A stretch of 64,000 nucleotides of DNA, taken from contig CM064425.1 in the NCBI GenBank assembly GCA_032690845.1, positions 38,342,240 through 38,406,239 on the forward strand, read 5' to 3'. Under the pieces are notes generated by a model. The model saw only the letters and a program-made list of their open reading frames with translations, was not told the DNA's origin and did no database searches. Positions 11,489-21,172 of this stretch are shown piece after piece. A program made the position numbers and the translations under genes. The first letter of the stretch is position 1, and each line of letters starts with the position of its first letter. The stretch is from Eleusine coracana subsp. coracana. Lineage: Eukaryota > Streptophyta > Magnoliopsida > Poales > Poaceae.

Positions 11489-11503
11489 AAAGTCGGTCGT
11501 GAC
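11489..11503. repeat. LINE target-site duplication, right copy
   Basis: AAAGTCGGTCGTGAC, partner of 10538-10552. Confidence 0.85.
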
Positions 11504-11592
11504 TCGTCCCGCTCTCTGTTTTTGGAAGCATCGCTCTCGGACAGCCCAGAAACAGGTGTGTGGACGGAGTCGCTCCCGTAGGCACGTGTGGG

Positions 11593-11921
11593 GAGCATCT
11601 CCAAAAGCTTCCCAAAAACTCTCCCTAAATCAAATTAATGGGGTTTAGTCTAAAAAACCATCTCCAACAGCTCCCCTAAACAAGACACAGATTTATAGCT
11701 AGAAATGAGGGAAAAATTGGGGATCCTAATACTTGTATTTAGAAGGAAATTAATGTTGTTGTGGTCCCAGATGTCAACGTGGCCCAATCAAAAGTTTTTC
11801 TGATCTATTTTTAGAGAGAACTGTTGGAGGAGATAAGAAAACTTTTTTCGAATAATTTTTAGGCTGCTCCCAAAAACATTTTTTTAGAATCAATTTTAGG
11901 GGAGCTTTTGGAGATGCTCTT
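11593..11921. mobile_element. MITE with GAGCATCTCCAAAAGC terminal inverted repeats
   Basis: The left end gagcatctccaaaagcttccc is mirrored at the right end by ggggagcttttggagatgctc. The element is about 329 bp, AT-rich inside and without coding capacity. A second, internal partial copy (ccatctccaacagctcccct) lies near 11668. I could not find a convincing target-site duplication, so the superfamily is left open. Confidence 0.75.
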
Positions 11922-11939
11922 AACCGCTTTATTTTTCTA

Positions 11940-12710
11940 GTCCGAATTTATCCCCCTTTCCCTCTTGTCTTCACTCGAACCAACGCCCTCCCATTCCCCT
12001 TCGCCTCAGCTCCGAAATCCTCGGGCGCCGCCGCCTCCTTCAAAATCTTCCACCGTGGCCGCCTCCCAGCAGGAAACCTGCCGCCCACTCCTGGCCACCA
12101 GCAACCCGAACGCTAACCCGCAGCCGTGTCACCTGCCCGCCGCCGCCCGCCCGCAACAATCTGCCTGCCCATCTGCCCGTCCAGCAAACGGCCCACCCGC
12201 CGCCCAGCCACCACCGCCGCGAGCCGCCCAGGCACGGCCGAGGATTCGGGCTGCTATGGCGGAGTCAGTGCACCAGACCCCACCCGAAGCTCGGTGAACT
12301 CGAGCCCGGCAATCTCGAGCGCGAACGCCGTGCTCAGCCCTGAGCTTGGTGACTTAGAGGGCGGCGGCCGCTATCCCGGTCCCCTCCCTGATCGGGCACC
12401 GCCGTCCTACGACCCGTACAAGCAGCTGGATCTGACACGATGCATCACGGAACTCGTCTTGCATTTGTGGGTGCAGATAAGGTCAACAAGGAGCAGGACT
12501 CGCTGGCGCAGGCGACCAAGATGTTGTTTTGCCTGGAAACATCTCGCTGGTCAAGATACAGAAGCACCATGGCTGCTAGTTGTGACATGGCTGCTCTGCT
12601 CGACAAATGTGGCACCATGGCTGCTGTTCGTGACATGTTCAATAGAATGCCCATTAGGTAAGATGTTGTCTACCAGGCTCCTACGAATGCATTCTCAATG
12701 GCACAACTAA
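11940..12710 (+). other. GC-rich fragment with open frames, possible gene fragment
   Basis: Pro/Ala-rich open frames span 11965-12710 in strongly GC-rich sequence, as in a grass gene 5' end or a captured gene piece. Near 12600-12660 one frame reads DKCGTMAAVRDMFNRMP, which resembles a single pentatricopeptide repeat, but it is one degenerate unit only. There is no clear start, intron or neighbouring domain. I do not assign a function. Confidence 0.2.
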
Positions 12711-13323
12711 GCATCCTCATTTTCATTAATGTGTGGCGTTATTACAAAGGATTGCAGCTCCATAGTACTACATGTATTATTAATATTTCTTTGCATATCT
12801 CCATAATTGATATACTGCTTTGGATCCTTAACAGTCAGTTAGAGGTTGTAGAAAAAAGTGATGTCTTTTATACGAGTGTAGATATAATATAAGGCAAAGG
12901 TCATGAAAGCAGAATTCAGAATTGGATTTGGACAATCGAGCATTTGATCCTTGAGAAGAGTTACCCCCAACAAGTTGATAGATAAGACAATGCAGAGACA
13001 AATACGGTCAGTAGTGCTAGATTACTTTTTTTACCTGTAACAAGGATAGATTTGAATGTGATTGGAGTCCCTCTTTTTATTATCAACCACACCTCAAGAT
13101 ACTAAGGAGAAACATATAGCTATGAAATGATATGAAAATCAGAGATTGTGATCATGATATCAAAGGTCTGTTGTCAATGTATTTAACAGTAAAAGCTTGA
13201 AACTGAAAACATCATTTTTTTAATGTTAAAAGTATTTATAAGTCTCCCTCAAACCAACACTAGGGTGACCATGGAACTTAAACATTATATATCAAAAAGT
13301 TATCTAACCTGTTTAACAACAAT
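12711..13323. other. Unassigned AT-rich stretch
   Basis: I see no gene, inverted repeat or recognisable element here. Confidence 0.4.
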
Positions 13324-13896
13324 TGTATTTGTTGGGGGAAAGCCCACCTCTTAGTCTCCCCTGGGCCTAATAGGAGCCCATCAACGAACAGCAAAGCCCT
13401 AAGATGGGTCGAAGGCGCGAAGGCAGGATGGCCCAGTTGACACTCATGCTCACTATACCGCCGAAGGGCGTACAGGTAGAGCGGACCCCTTGGCGTAGAC
13501 ACCAGAGTTTGACTCTCAAAGGCATGTACTGGATGGTGATTGAAGTACTGTTCGAGGGTATGTATGTAATGTGAGTACTATGTATGTAATGTGAGCTTAA
13601 GGCAAACATGTAAACACGATGGAGGGGGCAGATGAGCATAAGGATATAAATGCTCCCCTGTAGCCCCTGTGGAGGGTCATTCCATCACATCCCGAGTGCG
13701 GGCTGTCATGTACAAACTTGGAGGAATAACACAAGATAAGTCCGAAAGGACCCATTTCGGGGGGCCTTTGGCGTAACTCCATTTGCCTTCGCTTGTGTGT
13801 TCCTCTCATAGGCCTGACCGAGGGGTCTTCGACCTTCAAGGCTCTCCTGGTTCTCCCTCGGCAGGTCCCATAGTGTTTGTTCTGGGCTTGTAACCA
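13324..13896 (+). mobile_element. Short solo LTR (about 572 bp)
   Basis: The sequence TGTATTTGTTGGGGG..TTGTAACC(A) is flanked by ACAAT at 13319-13323 and at 13896-13900. A TATA-like ggatataaatgc lies at about 13642. A two-copy 19-bp repeat (atgtatgtaatgtgag) lies at about 13560-13596. There is no internal domain, so it reads as a solo LTR or the remains of a small TRIM-type element. The exact right end is uncertain by one base because the TSD overlaps the CA. Confidence 0.6.
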
Positions 13897-14389
13897 CAAT
13901 TATAGTTAATATGGTACATCTTCTTTGTTAACAAATGTTGTTGCACCTTTATGTATTTATCCATCTAGTATGACCACTCTATCTGTATTTTGGTCATATG
14001 AAATTTTAGGAGATATCTTTGCACTGCTTTTAAAATAGGTTACTATGTCATACTTCATGTTGTATGCACATGCCGAGCCATTTTCAAATTGTATGAAACC
14101 TTTTATAACTATATAGATTTTTATTTTTAAACTTATGTGCAAACGTATATGATTATATGCTAAAATATTGCATAGGTTTTATTCTGGTTCAATCAACAGT
14201 ATCATATTGTAGGGTACACACATTTTTTATAATGATTGCCAGTTGGTCCAAAAATGTAACTCAGTTACATCTTCGATAATATTAATTGTTCTTCAAATCA
14301 GATATCTGTGTACTTACAATAAACCTGCTGTCCTTCATGATTGACTTCCACTAATTACATTCATGACTATGGTGCGGGCTATGTCCTTA

Positions 14390-15285
14390 CACAGTTTGAA
14401 ATGGATCATTGGTCGGATGGAGAAGAGCATCATGTGAAGAAAGATGATGGGATAGAACCAAAAGTAGAACTAAAGAAGTGCAGCCCAGCAGATCAGACTA
14501 TATTCAAATGCTATGAGTAAAATAGAAATGGCAGAACTACCTGTTCATCTTGAGTAATATATTTTTCTGCACTTTGTTTTGATCTTTGAATTATCGCCAT
14601 TGCGTTTTCAGTTTTCTATTCACGTACTTATGAGTGCCACATCTTCTATAGCATGATGTGGTTCCTAAATAGCGTTGAACCTCAAGTGAAGTACACTGTT
14701 AGACAGCTAAAGAGCATCCTCAGGCAAGACACACCCATGTCCATTGATTTCTTCCATCTTAGGCTTAGGATGATAGCCAAAAACTCTACCTTTAGGAACA
14801 ACCACTACGCGGACTTAAAATTTAATGTAAGTTTTGTCTTTTACAACTCAGTTTGACCGATAATGCTTGTGTGCGTACGCATTGTTTGTGTTTTTTTTTT
14901 AGAATATGTGTCCATACTGGTATCCATCAACTAAAAGAGAGCCCCCTGTTGAGTGCAAATTGATGGATGCTTTTAGGAGCAAGAACGTGTTAAATGCAGA
15001 TGCATCCCAATGCAACTCTGTATTTCCTTTGTTTCTACCACTCTAATAATATACTTTATTAATGCTACACTTTTCTATATAGTACTAATTCAAGTATTTT
15101 ACAGGTTTTCATGCCTCTTCATCTTGGTGGAAAGTATTCACTCTTAATAATGCAGTATAATCATACAAAGATATTCATGTTTGATCCTAATCCTTTTCCA
15201 CCGTGGAGTGATTCTATGTCAAAGTTGGGTGCAAAGTACCTGAAAGATTATTGGTTTTTGGAAACCAATGTCATGGATCACGGCT
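14390..15285 (+). pseudogene. Ulp1-like (C48) protease fragment, catalytic His missing
   Basis: Three or four exon-like blocks with splice signals: a short acidic block at about 14399-14518, 14583-14826 (donor gtaagt at 14827), 14902-15020 (after a poly-T/AG acceptor) and 15105-15285. The last reads VFMPLHLGGKYSLLIMQY then FMFDPNP, the strand-turn-strand of the C48 catalytic fold. The position where Ulp1 proteases carry the catalytic His (GHW) reads GKY here, although the following Asp is kept. The frame stops at TAG 15283-15285, before the Gln/Cys region. In plants, Ulp1-like domains occur in host SUMO proteases and, more often, in Mutator-like (Kaonashi-type) and other transposons. The location among repeats favours the latter. 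Confidence 0.6.
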
Positions 15286-15722
15286 AGATGTTTAGAAAAT
15301 TGTTTAATCACATTGTAAGACAAGATGGAGATCACTAATCATCATCATCGTCTTTCTAATCTTTGGGTAGCATCAGGATACCATGTATTGTCTGTCATTG
15401 AGGAATGGAATGGTGAAGATAAACTTGTGGTTGCTAAGGAATATATTAAGCTATTACACATGTATTGTCTATAAATTTCATCTATATTAATTAAGATCAC
15501 TGATAAATTTAATCATCTAATGTGCAGGATGCTACAATATTACAAAGAGAAATTCTGGTGAACGTTTTATCATCCGATCTGATTTAGAGTTGTTGAAAAA
15601 TTGTTGTATAACCATGGTGAACGCCTTGTATAACTATTGACAATGTTGGGACAAGTGTCGACTAAACTATGTTGTGTTTGCCACATGATTGGGTTCTACA
15701 TTTTATTTTAGTTATAGTTATG

Positions 15723-15746
15723 ACCGTAGCAACGCACGTGCACTAG
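15723..15746 (+). mobile_element. Helitron-type 3' terminus
   Basis: ccgtagcaacgcacgtgca followed by CTAG and then T fits the published 3' consensus of grass Helitrons (CGT..AA.GCACG and a CTAG end). The element body would lie to the left and could include the Ulp1-like fragment. I searched upstream for a TCTMTAYTA-type 5' end and did not find one. Confidence 0.5.
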
Positions 15747-15779
15747 TCAGCTAGTTTATTAAGAAAAAGTGGGAAGAGG

Positions 15780-17045
15780 GATAATAATTGTCTCGTGGCA
15801 TATCCATATGACCATTGGCAAGGGCATCTCCAACAGTCTGTTCTCCACTTCCACTACTCCACCTCCCCCACCAGTCCACCCTACCCCATCGACGTCGCAA
15901 GCGCCTTAGCTCTGCCTACGCCTCCACCTCCACCAGTCCACCCTACCCCATCGCTGCTGCGATGAGAACATTGTCGAGCGCTGCTGTCGGTCCTCATGAG
16001 GAGCCTCCCCGCTAAAGTATGTTGCAGGCCATTCTGTACAGCGAGGCGACGCCCGCCTCCATTCGTAACGAGGAGCAGACAACACTGCTATTGCCGAGAG
16101 TGTGGGACCACACCATCGGCATTGGTGGCGCGGAACCGGACCCGCCCATGTTTGCATCTCGCTGTCAAGTGCCCCGAGGAGCGGACTTGCTGCTGTTCAT
16201 GGCGAAGATCCGCTGTCATTCGACTCCATCTCACCCAATTATCTCAGGTGATCAGTTGCACTCACTATTCACTCCACGCTGATTGTTGCTGCTTATTTTT
16301 TTTATCTCCGTGCATAGATTTCATGGATTAGTATGTCCTAGTATGATTACTTATACAAATTTTCTAGGCTTCAGTCGACTGAAAGCTTTCAGTGGATGAT
16401 TAGTTATTTTGTATTTTGATTTCTATTTTATAGGATTATCTGTATAATAATTGTATACTATTGGATTTAAATCTGATGACTCAGGGAAGTAATTGAAAGG
16501 AACACTAACTTTCAGTCAGCTAAGAATTAGCAAGAGGCCAATCTTTTGAGAGTGTTGGACTAATTGTGGCTTCCCCAAGATTAACTTGACTGAATCGAAA
16601 CTAGACCATGTGTAGGTTGTAACTATCTAGTGGAAAGAGTTATAATTAGGTCGGCATTGATTGCAACTAGAGCTGAGCTATTTCTGTTGCTTTCAGTACG
16701 AGAAATTTCCTTTGAAAAACAAAATGCACAGATATCTTTTGTGGTCCAATAGATGATGCCGGCTTTCAAACCATTTGTTGTTAACAAAAAAGATAAGAAA
16801 AGAATAGCCTACTCCTCCATTCTTTTATTACTGTCTTTCCTACATACTTTCCTAGTTCACTTTTAGTGCATTCTCTTTGTCTGAAACGGCTGGAATTTCA
16901 GACCGGAGGATTATTCACTTTGCCTAAAACTTACCATTAATTCCTGCAGCAAAACGCCGGATGTTCTTCTAGTATAATATAACCTCAGCCCTAATAATAT
17001 ATGATGACAAGTGAATGCAAGAATGTAGAAAAGGAGATAATTATT
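15780..17045. other. Unassigned; GC-rich block then AT-rich sequence
   Basis: 15820-16280 is pyrimidine/GC-rich with open frames but no domain I recognise; it starts with gggcatctccaacag, a string common at grass MITE ends, without a visible partner. 16290-17045 is AT-rich and shows nothing further. Confidence 0.3.
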
Positions 17046-17084
17046 TATTTTATTCACTATGGGTAGTCCATAGTGAATAAAATA
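17046..17084. repeat. Perfect 17-bp inverted repeat with 5-nt loop
   Basis: Left arm 17046-17062 (TATTTTATTCACTATGG), loop gtagt, right arm 17068-17084 exactly complementary. A transcript would form a stable hairpin. No element or gene is attached to it. Confidence 0.95.
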
Positions 17085-20000
17085 GAGATTATTCTATATA
17101 GACACAACCTACTAACAATCATTGGATGCATTGCCTTATGTTCTATTTAATTAATCACTTACTAATATTCGATCTATCATGTCCTCCTGCAACTGATAAT
17201 GGGCACTGGGCAGTTTCTACAATCATTTATGTCCACGCCATAACTGCTACATCCATTTGCTGCATTCTCTACTATAAGATTTTCCTAGGAGATGCATCCA
17301 TATGGAATTAGTGTTGTTGCCTTCTTGTTTTTTGTTTCCTCTTTTTTATGCTTTACATCAATCCTGCTTCTAGTAGCTATTTTTACTAAAATCTCCTTGG
17401 TTACCACAGTTATGTTACATTCTTCTTTTCTGTTTCTCTCTCTTTTTTTCTTCTTTTGCTTTATTCATCAATCCTAACTCTCCAAATAGCTTTTGGTTGC
17501 TATTTTTATTAATATCCACTCACTTAAGAGATCAGCATAGCTAAATAATAGGTCTTTAAAGAAAACAAGTGTTGTCCTCACAAGCAGATTTATATATGAG
17601 TGCAGTTCTTTTGTGACTGGTGATAATTGTTTTACACTCAACACAACACTAACACACATAATTTTTTGTTAGATTTATTTTTTACACCTGAGTATTGTAG
17701 GAGATTGTGCATGTTTTACACATTAACCTTTAACTTTACACACCTAATAATTTCATGTTGTCTTTTATTTACCAAATTCTTATCATTTTTCTCCACAGGT
17801 TTAGTCTAACGAAAATAATCACAAAAAATGGTAGCTCCATACGGTGCTTCACGTGCATTTGGTGTTGCATCTCCAGGAAGGGAGGCACCTACTCGCAGCA
17901 AAGCACATGTTCCTGCTATTCGTTTTAGGGATCCCACTGCTACAGGATGTTTTCATGCCCTTCCCTCGTGAACCAATCCTGGCCGCGCAGCTAAGAAGGT
18001 TGCCTCAACCCAGAGGGCAACTTTGACAACTGATGATGACGACCACTTTGTGAGGCGTCCTAAGAAATGGTGTAACAATGATGGAGGTGATGCCTCCTTC
18101 AGTCGTCTCTATGACGAAGATGATGTCCTCAGCAGCAGTGCCACGGAACCGGCTCCATGCCCTGTTGTTGAAGAGGTGAGGACATCTATCCTTCTTATTG
18201 TAACTTGTTTGCGGACTGGTTTAAGCTATTAGGTCAATTGTATGTGCTAGTTAATTTGGGTTTTGATTTTTCTGAAATTATCTATGTTCTTATATTCGTC
18301 ATCTTTGTAACTGTTTTATGCTATTATTTTCAATTGTATGGTTTGGTAAGAATTCGTCATCTTTGATTTGGATTATTTACAACTATCTCTTGTCTTCCAT
18401 TGCAACTCATTATTTTTAATGTGTTTTCTTCAAGAGGCTTGCGGCTGCCAAGCTTAAATGTGCTAGCTCGCAGTCCATTGGCATCAATTGGCAGGCTGGT
18501 GTGCCTTTCTTCACAATGGTGCACCAGGCAAAACAGGAATTTGGTCACAACTTCTTCATCGAATGCTTCATTATTGCAGCATGAAAAAATTGGGCCCAAC
18601 CAAAATGGTATAATTTTTTAGCACAAGCCTGCACCAATTTCGGGTTGAGTGCTACCGTTCAGGCGCACAGGATGAAATAAACCATTAGAATTGCTTTCCT
18701 AGTTGGGTGGATGGGGTCACCTAATTTCTGCAGCCTCCCTCCCTCCCTGCTGCATTTTCATTTGCATAGTGTGCAGTTTTCTTCTCTTTCTTGTGGTTTC
18801 TCCCTTTGGAATTGTACAGTTTCTCTTTTGGTTTAAGTAAGATCTGCAGCTGGGGCCTCTGTTGCTGTTTCCGTTCACAAAAAATTGTATCTGTTTTAAC
18901 CTGTATTTCTGTTGTATTTCTCCTAACCAAGATGCAATTGTGTTTGTTATGCATTCCAACTTGGTTTGTTTGAATCAGTCGGTTTGTTTTGTGGACATAG
19001 GCTAAGAAGGGTGGATTTCCCTCCATTGCTAGATGTTCACCGTCAAAGCTCCATTCCTTTATGGAAATTGGGCTTACATATGCTTTGTCAGCAAGGATTG
19101 AGGACATGGGATTCAAGGGTTTTATTCGTCTTGGAGCAAAAACCTTGGAAGACAGAGATTTCCTTTACTGGTTGATGGACAGATTTAATTCTGAGAATAT
19201 GAAGATGGAAATTGGGGTGGAAAGGAATTGGAACTTCCGGAGCATGCCATCAAGTGCGTTTTGGGTTTACCAATTGGAGGTGGTGACCCTCCCCATGCCA
19301 CGGAGGACAATGCTAAATCTGCTCAAAGAGAGTTGATAGCGCGTATATTTCCAAATTTCCCTAAAGGCAAGAAAGTCAAGCTTAATCCCTTGGAGATTGC
19401 TTGTTTGATGGAAAAAGTACCACAAGCACGGAATTGGGGATTTCGACGAGGATCTATGTCTTTGCCCATTCTTTATGGTTGGAAACCTTACAATTCTCAC
19501 GCCAAACACAGATTCTTCCATTAGAATTGTAGATGCCAAACTGTGTGAGAATTTAGCTGCTATATCTCATTTTAATTGGTACAAAATAGTATTGGATAAC
19601 TTGAGAGAAGATGGACGCAAGTGGAAAACTTGTAGGCTTCATATGAAGGAGAGACCACCAATATTAGGATGCTCTATTTTCCTTATTGTGAGTTGTTTTG
19701 TTTATTCCTGGCCCTTATTCACTCATTTTCTCATTTTAATTTTGCTTTTGTAATATTCTTGTTTATATTGACACCTCTCTTTTTCTCCCCCATATATTCT
19801 ACCTAGACAACTTGCTGATTAATAATGCTCTAGATCCTATTGTGACTCCCCGCTGCATACTTTATACAGAAGATGTTATCAAAACTATGGAGCATGCTGA
19901 TGAAAGGCGAGATGGATACGGGCCTACTCATTATGGAAATGCTAAGGTATTTACTCTTTTTCCTGTGATCTTATACATGCCAATATATTTCATCTGTGTT

Positions 20001-20494
20001 GCAACTTGGTACTATTTTCTACATTTTCGTATACTATTTCTAAAGAACCTGAAATATTAACTCTCCATTTTTCTTTGTAGTTGAAGAGTACATTTGCAAC
20101 ATGTTACCAACGACTCCAGATGCCTACTCCTAGACTTCATACTCATGGTTCTATGCCTGCTCCATCTCCTTCTTGTCCTATTACTCTTCCTCTGTTTGGT
20201 TCCGGTCCAAGTCATCAGGGCCAACAGCACCCTAATTTTTCATATCCATCATTGCAACATTCTTTTGGAAGTATTATTGAGGATCCATTTATGGAGGCTG
20301 ACAGAATCATGAAGAACTTTAATGATGCTGCCCTGAAGGCTTAGCAACACATGGCAAAGGCCAATGAAATTATGTAGATCACATAAAATCAGTGTTTCTT
20401 GACATTTCACAACATTATGGAGGAAATTCGTGCTGAGAAAGCTAGATTACAGCAAACTAAGAGTGCTATGCGTCATGGCAAGTCTAGGGAACCC

Positions 20495-20592
20495 ATAGCT
20501 ACATCTACTATTCAAAGTGGAGATGCCATAGCTGCATCTACTATTCAAAGCGGAGATGTCATAGATGGGTCTACTATTCAAAGCGGAGAAGA
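20495..20592 (+). repeat. 33-bp tandem repeat, 3 copies, coding
   Basis: The core tctactattcaaag starts at 20504, 20537 and 20570. It encodes an 11-residue repeat (STIQSGDxIxx) in the linker region of the Ulp1-like gene. Confidence 0.92.
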
Positions 20593-20747
20593 TGAGGATC
20601 AAGCTGCTTCAGTAGCAGCTCATCGTGCCTTAATGCCACCTAGTAATCTATTGTCTTATATTTCCTGTTACTAATTACTTGCCATTGTCCCTTCTTTAGG
20701 TTTAGTGTTATTTTTATTTCTGTTTTTTTTCTTCTTTTTTGCTTTAG

Positions 20748-21172
20748 GACATGGTAAGGTGCCAGGTGGTGATGAACAAGTTTTTGAGGAGCACAACTTG
20801 TTGACTCTTATTGTTCATGAATATCGACCGCATGACCAACATAGTAATCATCCTTATGCTTCAGCACAATTTCAGCCTCATTCCCCTTCAAGTAATCTAT
20901 ATACAGGATCCATTTTTCCCACATTTTATATACTTTTATACTATTGCAGCTGAAGTATATTACTAATTCTACCTGGACTACACATTCTGCATGTAATTGT
21001 TCTTCACATTTAGTTCCTTTTTTACTAATCTTCTTTATTAAATTAGGACATGGTGGTGTGCAAGTTGTTGAGGAGCGCAACAATGCCCTCACTGGTCATG
21101 AACACCATCCTCATGACCAACCTAGTAATCATCTTGATGCTTCAGAGAAACCTCAGCCTCATTCCCCTTCAA
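20748..21172 (+). repeat. Tandem duplication of an exon with its intron (299-bp period)
   Basis: Exon 20748-20891 (144 bp) and exon 21047-21172 (126 bp) both begin after ttAG with GACATGGT and end ccttcaa|gtaat. Both encode a His/Asn-rich peptide (HxxHDQxSNH then QPHSPSS). The introns after them also match (tacttttatactattg, ctgtaa(t)tgttcttcac). The 18-bp length difference keeps the frame. Confidence 0.88.

Noticed and set aside
12590..12665. PPR protein gene
   Set aside because: Only one degenerate 17-residue match; not enough to call the family.
18357..19540. Minus-strand ORFs opposite the Ulp1-like exons
   Set aside because: Shadows of plus-strand exons and introns; no domains.
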